This document shows, in pieces, positions 16,701 through 25,475 of a stretch of 64,000 nucleotides of DNA. Source of the DNA: Sediminibacterium sp. (GTDB lineage: Bacteria; Bacteroidota; Bacteroidia; Chitinophagales; Chitinophagaceae); NCBI GenBank assembly GCA_030158665.1, contig JAOASM010000007.1:1-64000 (forward strand). The letters are read 5' to 3'. Below the pieces are notes generated by a model. That model did not search any database, was not told the DNA's origin, and saw only the letters and a program-made list of their open reading frames with translations. Each line of letters starts with the position of its first letter. The stretch's first letter is position 1. Position numbers and translations under genes: made by a program.

Positions 16701-17835
16701 TAATCGAATTTTTAGGTGTTAAAAAAACAGTGACATCATTGATATTTTGTTCCGCCGGATTTAATATAACCATGTCAGGATCCCCTACGCCGATATCAGC
16801 AGTTTGTGTAAGTGCATATTGCGCCACAGCAATAGGTTGATTAGATTTAATAGCAAATGCTGCCTGATTGGTATAGCTAAAGTCTTTAAATTCATTGGCA
16901 TTGAGCGGAACTTCCTGTCCATTCACAATCACCTTAGTGCCATCCTCTTTACTTAAAATACGGATAATGAATTTATTTTTCCCTCGAAAGGGTGTGATAT
17001 AATAATTTAAGCCCCAAGAATTTATTGGATAACATTGTTGATACAAAGGATCCACCGACCCGTTAGCGCCAATAGAAAGACTACTACTACCACTAAAGAC
17101 CGCGATTTTTTTACAAACACTACCGTCAATAGATACGGATTCAATGGACGTGCCTGTTAAATCTAGTGGATCTTGAAATGAATAAATTGTTCCTGCTTTT
17201 GGCAATTCAACATCATAACTACCTCCTGACATTTGACCGTTCTTTCTTAATTGAATCCTGATCACTGTGTTGTCTTCTACTGCTATCACACTAAATTGAG
17301 CACGTCGATACTCGTTGGCCTCTGCTCCCGAAGCTGGCTGTGCAGATTGAGTATAAGAAATAACTTGATACCTTCTTTCTAAAACGGAAGTAGGTAAAAT
17401 GATAGAGGCTGCAGATCGAGCACTCGCATACATATGGGCATAAACAACGATACCCGGCTTACCTTCATCTACTACTACTTGAATGCCTTTATTTAAAACA
17501 ACCTTTTTATTTGCTGTTGGATCATCCGTTGCAGACTCGGCGCCACTTATATAAGTAGTTGTTCTGGGTAAAACAAATTCCTGAGGAGTGAAAGCGATAA
17601 TATTAAATGGCAGTGAATCTCCATTAATCACAATATGGCCACTCGTATTTTTGTCTGAACTTATGTATAATGACAAAGTAGCTAAATTAGTGCCATTGGG
17701 TGCATGCGGAGGGAAAACAAGCCAGAAAGCTTTACCCTTATTTGAAAAATCTTGCGCGGTAACGACTGTCGCGTTTAAAAAACAGCATAATAAAGTAAAT
17801 AGTAAAAAACGCAAATTTGACATACTACAATACAC
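13747..17835 (-). CDS. Giant PKD-repeat surface protein with type B T9SS C-terminal domain
   Basis: A 1362-residue secreted protein. The signal peptide ends VVTAQ (about residue 28). The N-terminal third resembles an IgGFc-binding/adhesin-like domain (GKAFWLVFPPH, SYTQSAQPASG). The middle holds several PKD-like beta domains with WDFGD motifs (KWDLGNG, WIWDFGDQSN, YQWNFGD, TWDFGDTKTF). The last 90 residues are a gliding-motility/type B sorting domain (PKAFTPNRDNLNDLLKI, FGKIVFQTNN, SWDGKYNG, Y.IDYVTYKD). It probably acts in adhesion or gliding. An alternative start at residue 5 is equally good. Confidence 0.92.
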   Translation of the reverse strand: MYCSMSNLRFLLFTLLCCFLNATVVTAQDFSNKGKAFWLVFPPHAPNGTNLATLSLYISSDKNTSGHIVINGDSLPFNIIAFTPQEFVLPRTTTYISGAESATDDPTANKKVVLNKGIQVVVDEGKPGIVVYAHMYASARSAASIILPTSVLERRYQVISYTQSAQPASGAEANEYRRAQFSVIAVEDNTVIRIQLRKNGQMSGGSYDVELPKAGTIYSFQDPLDLTGTSIESVSIDGSVCKKIAVFSGSSSLSIGANGSVDPLYQQCYPINSWGLNYYITPFRGKNKFIIRILSKEDGTKVIVNGQEVPLNANEFKDFSYTNQAAFAIKSNQPIAVAQYALTQTADIGVGDPDMVILNPAEQNINDVTVFLTPKNSITDQNVNVIIRDEGIASFKINGQKPTTSFVKITNTNYSYLQEKFNVGSTAFLSLRLTSDSGFNAFCYGFGQVESYSYSAGTNVKDLFQKLLITNKYTSVDANAVTCKGAPFIASITLPYIPNILKWKIPAYNQVDDLSPRPIDSAMVNGKRIYTFKLNQELTYQTAGTYTIEVIVNNPIGDGCSGEQEISFDLEVLEPPKALNQIITSHCVSDSVSFKDASIVNANDKKITNYKWDLGNGIYKDFPSEFKFKYDTAKSYLVNYFLITEIGCISDTIAETIRLDDLPEVDFDFSSITCQNKEIVFTDKSKTKGVAIFNKWIWDFGDQSNIDTLLTNTTVKHSYNEAKKYLVQLTTITQNGCQNSLQKALISHPNPEVGFIMPEICLEDEFAQFTDTTKIADHTTGFMYQWNFGDLANSAYPNTANIANPKHRYLLPGNYNVALEITSAAGCIGADTSLFTVNGSIPKSKFSVQSDTALCSNKEVVIVNNSVVDIGTVGKIVIYWDFGRDLLDTTIDENPTIGKSYKHVYTKYNFPNTTNFTIKLVAYSGGTCLNDTVQSISIIPPPSNVATLLTKNFVCKFDTLHVNTAITGGLPPYKQIWSVDKPGSANFTGQVLNGVMADNINVSLKLIDPKMCEYVYNDLINLNVRDIPVAILKAKDTVVCNGDPITLVGNGGLNHFWYLNDVIAQTTNLVDTLATSQNGIFKLVVHDGYCNSLKSDPILIKALHIPVYTLSYNPYSCIKGNLAIRTNARDQNNVHFTWDFGDTKTFNQAQPVTHSYDKAGSYLIKLFVKNDYCPKYEYQLKGDSVNIIAPLPASKFTFFVLADQDTVIHAKKTDSGYIDYKWEPSFNLSNPFIPNPMFRANSSIEYTLIRTDPVTECFIKDVYYVDVSNAIVVTIPKAFTPNRDNLNDLLKIEYGAGLKIFNYFRIFNRFGKIVFQTNNLNDSWDGKYNGIDQEVDAYTYLIDYVTYKDEHITKTGSFLLLR

Positions 17836-18082
17836 TTATGGGGAAAAGTTACTTTTGAAAATAACCAAAATTTTACCCACATGGACACTTTTAGTGACTT
17901 ATTCTTTAAAAAACGGCTCTAGGTTAATTTTTAAGGGCTATTGCGATTAGAGCTACTGGTAGTAACTGTATGTATATACTATTTTATATATATTTAGTTC
18001 GTTTTACTTTGATCAACCTATTCAATCAGGCGATGGTATTTCTCTGATGTAGCACCATTCTGATAATTGGTGATATGGGCTT

Positions 18083-18757
18083 TTACAAAAACAAATTAAG
18101 CATTAAAAAAAACATAGCCTGAATAAGCAATAAACTTGTAGCAAATGTATTCACACGCATTTTTTTAAGATACATTTTAATGCATAGCAAAATGGCACTG
18201 ATAATAAACCAGCAACCATAATTAAATAAAGGGATATAGCCTCTATCCCACGACCAAAAATGTAATTTAACCGCTACAGGTTCTAATATAAAATCAAAGC
18301 AGGTCGCAATAGCTGCGCCACCTAATACCACAATAAAGGTTGAAGTAGCACCTGCTATGTTGACATTCAACTTCCTTTCAATTAGATCAACACATTGAGT
18401 CAATAAAGATCCCGAACAAAATACAATCACAAACCAATTTAATCCTATTAAGAATGGGACACCGAATATCTTTGGACCTAATACTAGACCATATTGATAA
18501 TCGCCAAAAAGTAGTCCAGTATTGACGCCGATTATTTCTGTGGCCATACCAATTACAAAAGCAATTAAGAAAAACAAGATATAGTCTTTACTTAATTTAA
18601 TCTGGGTTTTTGCAAGTAATATAAACATAGTCAATAAAACAAGTGGTGTGCTATTGACAAACCAGTCTTTATAGGGCGTAAATAAAATACCTAGCACACC
18701 AGTAATATGAAATAGTAAGGCTAGATAAAGTGGGCTATATTTTTTTATATAAGGCAT
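18083..18757 (-). CDS. cruF: Carotenoid biosynthesis protein, CruF-like
   Basis: A 224-residue integral membrane protein with about six or seven spans, of the carotenoid-synthesis (DUF422/CruF) family, whose characterised members are gamma-carotene or lycopene 1',2'-hydratases. The typical segment EIIGVNTGLLFGDYQYG.VLGPKIFGVPFLIGLNWF is present at about residues 74-110, as is the FDFILEPVAVKLHFWSW block near 155. It is the last gene of the operon 20999-18083, starting 7 bases after the desaturase stop codon. Confidence 0.87.
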   Translation of the reverse strand: MPYIKKYSPLYLALLFHITGVLGILFTPYKDWFVNSTPLVLLTMFILLAKTQIKLSKDYILFFLIAFVIGMATEIIGVNTGLLFGDYQYGLVLGPKIFGVPFLIGLNWFVIVFCSGSLLTQCVDLIERKLNVNIAGATSTFIVVLGGAAIATCFDFILEPVAVKLHFWSWDRGYIPLFNYGCWFIISAILLCIKMYLKKMRVNTFATSLLLIQAMFFLMLNLFL

Positions 18758-18764
18758 TGTGCTA

Positions 18765-20255
18765 TTAAGAATGGTCTTTGTATTTATCTTGAATTAAATT
18801 GGATACGATTGCAGCACTTGATAAACAAAGCGGTATGCCACCCCCAGGATGTACACTTCCTCCAACAAAGTAAAGGCCACTAATTGTCTTGCTGTAATTA
18901 GGATGTCGCATAAACGCTGCCATTTTGCTATTAGAACTAGTGCCGTAAAGTGAACCCATATAAGAAGCTGTCTTTGATTCAATGGTCACAGGTGTTAACA
19001 CTTCTGAAACTTCTATATAAGATTCAATTGTATCGCCTAATATTTTGTTCAATTTTTTAATAATGGCTTCTTTATAAAACTGCTCTAAAACGGTCCAATC
19101 TTGACCTGTATTTGCTGGAACGTTCACCATCACAAACCAGTTTTCTTTTCCTAAAGGAGCATGTTTGCCTGGCTCTAATTTATTGGTGATATTCACATAC
19201 ACTGTTGGATCATTGAATGGATTTCCTGTAGTAAAGATGGCATCAAATTCAGCTTTATAATCTGCACTAAAAAAGATATTGTGTAAGTCTAATGAAGGAA
19301 AAGTCTTACTCATACCCCAATAAAAAATGAAAGCACTGCTACTTCTTTCTTGTTTTTTTACTTTCGCTGCCTTATTTGAATCCTTCAATAAGTTGTTATA
19401 AGTAAAGTATACATCCATATTGCTTACTACAATCGCTGCATTTTGTTGTTTGTTTTCAAACATTACACCTTTCACTTGGTTGTCTTCTGTAATGATTTGT
19501 TGAACTGCTTGTCCAAAAGTAAATTGAACACCTAATTTTAATGCTAAACGATACAGCGCATTGGTAATGCTGATCATGCCCCCTTTAGGATAAAATGCAC
19601 CTTCATTATGTTCTAGATGGGAGATTAAAGATAACATGGCAGGTGCCTTGTAAGGATTGCTACCATTGTATGTGGCGAATCTGTTAAATAGCTGTACTAA
19701 TTTAGGTGACTTAAATGCAGCTTCATTATAATCGTTTAAAGATTGAACGAGATAAGATAGTTTCAGCTTACCAATAGCCTGAATGATGGGTGCAGTAAAA
19801 ATTGTTTTTAAGGCGTGTAAAGAATGACGTAAAAAAATGAGACCAATATGTTTGTACGCCGCAGATGCATTGTGTAAATATTGATACAAATTTTTAGTGG
19901 GCTCATTCGTCTTCTCTTGCAACTCAGCTGCAAAAGCCTCTTTGTTGGTGTATGCTTTAATGCAAACTCCATCATCATAAAAATAATGACATGCCACATC
20001 GAGTTTTTCATACTCAAAATAAGGAGCGATAGGTTCATTTGCTAAAGCAAACAACTCTTCTATTAAATAAGGGCAAGTAAATAAACTTGGGCCAGCATCG
20101 AATCTGTATCCCTTGATTTCAAAATGACTCAATTTTCCTCCTGGGTAATCGTTTTTTTCAAAAACCTGTACAGTATACCCAAGCAGGTTGAGCCTGATGG
20201 CAGTTGCCATGCCACCCACGCCAGCGCCAATAATGATTGCTTTTTTAGAAGACAC
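18765..20255 (-). CDS. Phytoene-desaturase-family carotenoid oxidoreductase (CrtI/CrtD type)
   Basis: A 496-residue flavoprotein of the CrtI/CrtD family. The N-terminal dinucleotide-binding motif is GAGVGGMATAIRL (about 8-20), followed by EKNDYPGGKLS. The C-terminal signature is GLYFVGGSVHPGGGIPLCLSSA. Its neighbour is a CruF-type hydratase, which favours a CrtD-like 3,4-desaturase acting on hydroxylated acyclic or monocyclic carotenoids. CrtI activity cannot be excluded from sequence alone. It starts immediately after the desaturase stop codon at 20256. Confidence 0.88.
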   Translation of the reverse strand: MSSKKAIIIGAGVGGMATAIRLNLLGYTVQVFEKNDYPGGKLSHFEIKGYRFDAGPSLFTCPYLIEELFALANEPIAPYFEYEKLDVACHYFYDDGVCIKAYTNKEAFAAELQEKTNEPTKNLYQYLHNASAAYKHIGLIFLRHSLHALKTIFTAPIIQAIGKLKLSYLVQSLNDYNEAAFKSPKLVQLFNRFATYNGSNPYKAPAMLSLISHLEHNEGAFYPKGGMISITNALYRLALKLGVQFTFGQAVQQIITEDNQVKGVMFENKQQNAAIVVSNMDVYFTYNNLLKDSNKAAKVKKQERSSSAFIFYWGMSKTFPSLDLHNIFFSADYKAEFDAIFTTGNPFNDPTVYVNITNKLEPGKHAPLGKENWFVMVNVPANTGQDWTVLEQFYKEAIIKKLNKILGDTIESYIEVSEVLTPVTIESKTASYMGSLYGTSSNSKMAAFMRHPNYSKTISGLYFVGGSVHPGGGIPLCLSSAAIVSNLIQDKYKDHS

Positions 20256-20999
20256 TTAGGCGTTATATTTCAGAGGGATTAATTTGATAATACCCAGCTT
20301 GTCAAATAGCTTGATAATTGGATACACTGGATCAATTTCCCACCATTTAGCTGCAAAATTAGGTCTTGCACCAGCATGGTGATGATTGTTTTGAAACAAT
20401 TCTCCCAACATAAGGAAATCTACAATCAACGTATTTTTTGAATGGTCTTTTTCACCCGGAAAATTACGGTATCCATATTTATGCCCAGCCCAGTTTACAA
20501 CGGCTCCTTGTATAGGACCAATTAAAAAGTGGATAGGTAATAATAAATACATCCACCATGAAGTGGCAAAGAAAACATAAAACAAAATATACAATCCCGC
20601 GAATAATAGCCTTACAGCGATATGATCTGCTACTTTGTCAATTTTTTCATAGACAGGAAAGTTTTTATCGAATCGTTTCTCCACTTCTAATGTCCCATGT
20701 AAAACGCCATGATACACTCTTTTCGTATGCATCATCATCGTAAAGACCTCTTTGAAGAAATGAGGTGTATGCGGATCCTTCTCTGTATCACTATAGGCAT
20801 GGTGCATGCGATGTAAAATAGCATATGCACGTGCATTCAAATAAGAAGTGCCTTGTGTGACCCAGGTGAAAATATAAAAGTACTTCTCCCAGAATGGGTT
20901 CATACTAAACATTTTGTGGGCCGCGTAACGATGTAGGTAGAAAGTTTGTCCAAATAAAGAAAGATACCAATGCAGTAACAAGAAAATCAAAACAGCCAT
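20256..20999 (-). CDS. Membrane fatty-acid desaturase (acyl-CoA/acyl-lipid type)
   Basis: A 247-residue membrane di-iron desaturase. The three histidine boxes are HRYAAH near residue 24, HRMHH near 63, and NNHHH near 208. Four membrane spans fit the family. It is shorter than many delta-9 desaturases but all boxes are intact. It is the first gene of an operon with crtI/crtD-like and cruF-like genes, with no gap to the next, which suggests a link between carotenoid production and membrane composition or a carotenoid acyl chain. The substrate is not known. Confidence 0.85.
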   Translation of the reverse strand: MAVLIFLLLHWYLSLFGQTFYLHRYAAHKMFSMNPFWEKYFYIFTWVTQGTSYLNARAYAILHRMHHAYSDTEKDPHTPHFFKEVFTMMMHTKRVYHGVLHGTLEVEKRFDKNFPVYEKIDKVADHIAVRLLFAGLYILFYVFFATSWWMYLLLPIHFLIGPIQGAVVNWAGHKYGYRNFPGEKDHSKNTLIVDFLMLGELFQNNHHHAGARPNFAAKWWEIDPVYPIIKLFDKLGIIKLIPLKYNA

Positions 21000-21315
21000 T
21001 GTAAAAATTTAGGTATAAAACTAGTCTACTTAGTTTATATTCTAAGAATATGTTTAATAAAATGGGCGTTTATTATTGTTCTGCTAATTATTTTGATAAC
21101 TACTACCATTATTATAAATAACTTCTCCCCCAAGAAGCCTTATAATAAGGTAGTAGTAATATCATTTAAACAATTATATTTTTATTTAATACGTTTGTAA
21201 TTGCTTCTACAAGATTAGCTGTTATGTGAGAATTAACAACAGTACAAAATAGTACAAATAGAGTTTTATCTATTTTATCCTACATTTAGCTTAATATTGT
21301 TTTGAGAGTATTGCT
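21000..21315. other. Divergent regulatory region with large inverted repeat
   Basis: This 316-base gene-free region separates the carotenoid operon (minus) from the gene at 21316 (plus). It holds a large hairpin at 21099-21157: arms ACTACTACC and TTATTATAA pair with TTATAATAA and GGTAGTAGT, with one bulge, and an inner CTTCT/AGAAG stem. It also has a small CTTAG-N8-CTAAG dyad at 21029-21046, close to the desaturase start, and a direct repeat AGTACAAA at 21242 and 21252. It is likely regulatory; no RNA family is recognised. Confidence 0.5.
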
Positions 21316-22542
21316 ATGCCAAAATCTGTTCAAATAAGTGAAGAAGAGCGTGCGTTTTTACGAACATCTATTGAAGAAAAATTTAATGTAAAAATTAATT
21401 CTGCAAATGATTGTGCAATACTGTCTGAAATTATATTTAAGGAAGTAAATATTTTAATCAGTTATAATACGCTTCGAAGATTTTTTAAAATTTTACCAAA
21501 CGCAACCTTCCCTAGTCTTTACACTGTCAACTTGTTGTCTAGACTAATTGGATTTAAAGATTTTATAGCACTTAGGGCTTATCGATTCAGCTTAAATAGA
21601 GATTTTATTCATGAAAATTTACATTTATTAGATGTCGCTGACGAAATTGATGAAAATATTCTGAAAGAAGTTTTCCCTTTGCTCAATGAAGCACATTGGG
21701 AAAACATTTATCAAATAAGATCTTTAATTGACTTGTTCATTAAAAAAGGCAGGATAGAACTTATCTCTATATTTTTAAAAATTGAAATTGATGAAAATGA
21801 TTGGGAAACATTGTATAAATATTATGTTGCTTTTCAACCTATTCATGCTGCTGCTAAATTAAACAATAACGCTCTGATTGGTTTTATTAAAGATCATATC
21901 AATGAGTCAAAAATAATTCAACAAGTACTTTTACAACTTTACGTGGAAGAAGATTGCTTAGAAGGATATTATGGAGAGTGGATAAATGCTTGTTCTGCTT
22001 ACCTGTCATCAGATATGGAAATCTTTTCGACCTGTATTAAAATACAATTTTATTTCATTAAAAATGATATTGAGCGTAGTACTATTTTACTAACAAACCT
22101 TAATAAACAGATAAAAAAATATACAAACAAAATTCATCCAATTTTATTGGGACGTATTGCGGCATGGAATTTTATTATAAAAAACGAGAAGACGTATTTA
22201 GAAAGGTATTTAATCAATAATGCAAACCTTTATGAAAATATTTCAACGCTCACATTTTTTTATAAACTAGTTTACTTATATGGCTCGAAAAAACAATTTA
22301 TAAAGTTTGATTATATTACACTTTTACAAACTGAAAATTTACTTTATACAAGCATGTCCTTCAATTTGAAGACAGAGTTGTCAATGTATTATTTAATGCT
22401 TTGTAGATACTATGTTGAAACGGATTCAAAAGACCTTGCTGTTCAAACAATCCGAAAAATTGATAGACGTTACCAGTTTTCCTGTTCGGCAAACTTCTTT
22501 AATAAGGAATATGCTTTACTCTGCAAGAGCATAAGTCAGTAA
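21316..22542 (+). CDS. Unknown protein with possible N-terminal DNA-binding region
   Basis: A 408-residue soluble protein. Residues 1-85 (up to LIGFKDFIAL) contain SYNTLRRFFKILPNATFPSL, an arrangement seen in Bacteroidota hypotheticals that looks like a helix-turn-helix. The rest is helical with TPR-like character and no enzyme motif. I do not recognise a function. Its position opposite the carotenoid operon, sharing a 316-base region with a large inverted repeat, makes a regulatory role possible, but this is inference. Confidence 0.65.
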   Translation: MPKSVQISEEERAFLRTSIEEKFNVKINSANDCAILSEIIFKEVNILISYNTLRRFFKILPNATFPSLYTVNLLSRLIGFKDFIALRAYRFSLNRDFIHENLHLLDVADEIDENILKEVFPLLNEAHWENIYQIRSLIDLFIKKGRIELISIFLKIEIDENDWETLYKYYVAFQPIHAAAKLNNNALIGFIKDHINESKIIQQVLLQLYVEEDCLEGYYGEWINACSAYLSSDMEIFSTCIKIQFYFIKNDIERSTILLTNLNKQIKKYTNKIHPILLGRIAAWNFIIKNEKTYLERYLINNANLYENISTLTFFYKLVYLYGSKKQFIKFDYITLLQTENLLYTSMSFNLKTELSMYYLMLCRYYVETDSKDLAVQTIRKIDRRYQFSCSANFFNKEYALLCKSISQ

Positions 22543-22612
22543 TAATGGTAATTAATTCAGTAAAATAGGTTACTTAATTACCAGCTTTAATAGGGATATT
22601 TGCGGATTCCTT

Positions 22613-23407
22613 ATGATAAAAGAAATTCAAATGTTCATTAAAAGCAGCTCGACTCAAGTAATTAAATTATCAATAGTAGTTATCCTTCTATTTATTTTAC
22701 AATTAAAAATAAATGCGCAAAACAATACAGCTCCAATAAAGCCTGCAACAGTTTATGCTGGGAATATTGGCTACACCAATAACGGCTTTTCAATTATTCC
22801 TACGTTCTCATTTAATAGCCCTGCTATTACCACACAAATGAGTTGGAAAAAAGCTAATTTAAGTGTTGAACCTGATATTCGTTTGGCCCCGGATGGCAAG
22901 AAGGGAAGCATGTTATTGTGGTTTCGTTATGCAGCTATTCACAAAGGGAGATTCTCACTTAGAACAGGCATACATCCAGCCGTGAATTGGTACCCTAAAC
23001 AAATTATTGAAAGTGGCAAGTCACTTGAAATTTATCAACTCAGAAGATTTTTAGCTTGGGAATTGGCGCCAAATATCAATGTGAGTAAAAACATAAACAC
23101 CGGGGTATATTATTTACAAGGCAATGGCCTACAAGACGACGGTCCTCAAACCACCCATTTTGTAAATTTATATTTGAGTGTCGCTAACATTCCTTTGGGT
23201 GATCAACTTAAATTGAATTTAACGCCAGCAGTCTATTATTTATACTTAGATAAAAAAGAGGGCACCTACTTTACAGCCAATGGAACCCTTAGTCATAAGA
23301 AGTCACCCTTTAGCCTTCAATCAACCATCAACCAAACCTTAAAGACAAAAATCACTGGCGGCAAAGATTTCCTTTGGAACATGGCTTTGATCTATAAGAT
23401 TAAATAA
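22613..23407 (+). CDS. Exported protein, likely outer-membrane barrel
   Basis: A 264-residue protein with an N-terminal hydrophobic segment and cleavage after KINAQ (about residue 36). The mature part is made of alternating beta strands with aromatic ends and finishes LWNMALIYKIK, which suggests a small outer-membrane barrel. No family is recognised. It follows the gene at 21316 on the same strand and is convergent with the photolyase. A start at the second Met (22631) would also keep the signal peptide. Confidence 0.6.
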   Translation: MIKEIQMFIKSSSTQVIKLSIVVILLFILQLKINAQNNTAPIKPATVYAGNIGYTNNGFSIIPTFSFNSPAITTQMSWKKANLSVEPDIRLAPDGKKGSMLLWFRYAAIHKGRFSLRTGIHPAVNWYPKQIIESGKSLEIYQLRRFLAWELAPNINVSKNINTGVYYLQGNGLQDDGPQTTHFVNLYLSVANIPLGDQLKLNLTPAVYYLYLDKKEGTYFTANGTLSHKKSPFSLQSTINQTLKTKITGGKDFLWNMALIYKIK

Positions 23408-23422
23408 GATTTTGACGTTCAA

Positions 23423-24877
23423 TTATCGACAATGTCGTGCTAGAATTTTTTTATTTTCAGCCCGAACAAGCTCATGCTTTTTCATAGCCCAAATTTTATC
23501 CCGTGCATGTTTACCAACTGCTTCAAGATCTACAATTGGCATCGGGTAGGTTTTACCAAGTTCCAACTCATAAAATGCTTGGTCCATCATACTCATCTTG
23601 TACGGCTCATGGACCAATGAACTTGGAAGATTTACAAGCTCAGGCACCCATTTTTTAATGAATATCCCATCTGGGTCATGCTCTATACTTTGTTTGATAG
23701 GATTGTAAATGCGAATAGTATTCATCCCTGTTGTACCCGCTTGCATTTGGAACTGCGGATAGTGAATACCTGGTTCGTAATCCAAAAATAAGTTAGCTAA
23801 ATGGTATACGCCGTTTCTCCAATCTTGAAATAAATGATGACAAAAGAAACTCACTAACATGGCACGCATTCTAAAATTGATCCACCCAGTTGCTTCAAGA
23901 CAACGCATACATGCATCTATAAGCGGAAAGCCAGTTTGTCCCTTTTTCCATGCTTCAATTAGTTGCTCATCTTTTGTATGCGCTAGCAACTCATAACCTG
24001 CATTTAGACATTGTACTTCATAGCTGCATTCCATTTCAAATTTTTGCATAAAATGACAATGCCATTTTAGCCTAGTGAGCATGCTAGTGTACGGTCGTTT
24101 AATGGTTAAAGATTTTGAGCTTTGATAAATAAACTGATAGGCCTGTTTAACTGAAAGATTGCCCCAACTTAAGTAGGGAGATATTCTTGCACAACTTATT
24201 CTACTTTCATTGGGCTTACTTATATGTCTGTTATAATTCATTCCCCTTTCTGTCACAAATGACTTTAGATATTTAAATGCATATGTCTCTCCTGCTGGTT
24301 GAAAGTTGGAAGGATAAAGTTCTAATTTAGATTTTAGATCTAACTCAAGCTCGAAAGGGTTTTCTTCAATAGATAAAGACTCATGGGTATATTGATTTAC
24401 TACAATAGGCTCATGCATCGTCTGATACCATTGCTTATCCCATCCAGTTCTATTGTTTAATCCCCTTACAATTCCATCTCGTTGAAACTCTTTCCATTCT
24501 ATTTTATTTTTTCTACAATAGGCTGCAATTGATAGATCCCGGTCATAGGTTTTTTGTATTCCAGATTCCTGATAACTAAATAAATGTACTATCTCATATT
24601 TAGTAGCAATAAATTCCAACACTTTAATCACCTCTGCTTGACAAATAAAAACAGATCTGTTATAAGCTGCTAAGCGTTTATTAAAATCTAATAATGAATG
24701 ATACTGAAATTGTAAATGTCTTAAACTAGTATCAGGATAATCCATCATAGATGGCTCAAAAACATATAGGATAATATAAGGCAAGCCAGCTTTCTCTGCT
24801 TCATGCAGTGGGAGATGATCCTGCGAACGAATATCTCTCTTTATCCAAACAATATTTATAGCCTGCTTCAAGTTCAT
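23423..24877 (-). CDS. Cryptochrome/deoxyribodipyrimidine photolyase family protein
   Basis: A 484-residue flavoprotein of the photolyase/cryptochrome family. Residues 8-140 are the alpha/beta photolyase domain (VWIKRDIRSQDHLPLHEAE). The FAD-binding part includes RISPYLSWGNLS (about 231), TGFPLIDACMRCL (about 316) and WINFRMRAMLVSF. It either repairs UV lesions with light or acts as a photoreceptor. Its position 4 kb from carotenoid genes is common for light-protection loci. The exact subfamily cannot be told by eye. Confidence 0.92.
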   Translation of the reverse strand: MNLKQAINIVWIKRDIRSQDHLPLHEAEKAGLPYIILYVFEPSMMDYPDTSLRHLQFQYHSLLDFNKRLAAYNRSVFICQAEVIKVLEFIATKYEIVHLFSYQESGIQKTYDRDLSIAAYCRKNKIEWKEFQRDGIVRGLNNRTGWDKQWYQTMHEPIVVNQYTHESLSIEENPFELELDLKSKLELYPSNFQPAGETYAFKYLKSFVTERGMNYNRHISKPNESRISCARISPYLSWGNLSVKQAYQFIYQSSKSLTIKRPYTSMLTRLKWHCHFMQKFEMECSYEVQCLNAGYELLAHTKDEQLIEAWKKGQTGFPLIDACMRCLEATGWINFRMRAMLVSFFCHHLFQDWRNGVYHLANLFLDYEPGIHYPQFQMQAGTTGMNTIRIYNPIKQSIEHDPDGIFIKKWVPELVNLPSSLVHEPYKMSMMDQAFYELELGKTYPMPIVDLEAVGKHARDKIWAMKKHELVRAENKKILARHCR

Positions 24878-25004
24878 TCAATTAAATTCTGTAACATGTC
24901 TGTATTACAAATAGTTATACATGGAAAAAATATTCTTGTACCTTAAATCTAAATTTTAGAAAACAAATTTACCATATCAAGTGTTTATTAGTAAATTTAT
25001 TATC

Positions 25005-25454
25005 ATGGAAAGAAAAGATTTCATAGAACAAGTTGGCCTAAGTGCAGCTTCGATACTCATTTTTGGGTGTATGCAATCCTGTTCGAAATCGGATAGCCCT
25101 GCGCCACCACAACCAAGTGGGTCAAATAACAATACGGTTAAGAATATTGATTTTACAATCAATATCACAATCAGCCCTTATACAAACTTAAATACTGCAG
25201 GAGGTTTCTATATTGATAGAACCAATAGTATCATCATCGCTAGGACCCTTACCAATGAATTTTTAGCTGTTAGCTCAATATGTACGCACCAACAAGTAAC
25301 ATTAGATTTTGAAGCAAGCAATAATAGATTTTATTGCTCTGGCCATGGATCTACCTTTAGCACAACAGGAGCTGTTATCAACGGCCCAGCTGATGCACCA
25401 CTAAAACAATATAAAACTGCCTTGTCTGGTAACCTTCTCAGGGTCTTCTCATAA
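25005..25454 (+). CDS. Exported Rieske [2Fe-2S] protein
   Basis: A 149-residue Rieske protein. I use the start at 25005 (MERKDFIEQVGLSAA), which gives a clean export signal, rather than the Met at 24981. Cysteines after it (IFGC, QSC) could be lipidated. The Rieske motif is CTHQQ near 97 and CSGHGSTF near 114, both complete. It is probably a periplasmic or membrane-anchored electron carrier. It lies between the photolyase and a dehydrogenase gene on the other strand, so it seems to be a single-gene transcript. Confidence 0.85.
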   Translation: MERKDFIEQVGLSAASILIFGCMQSCSKSDSPAPPQPSGSNNNTVKNIDFTINITISPYTNLNTAGGFYIDRTNSIIIARTLTNEFLAVSSICTHQQVTLDFEASNNRFYCSGHGSTFSTTGAVINGPADAPLKQYKTALSGNLLRVFS

Positions 25455-25475
25455 AACAAGCATATCCCAATATAG

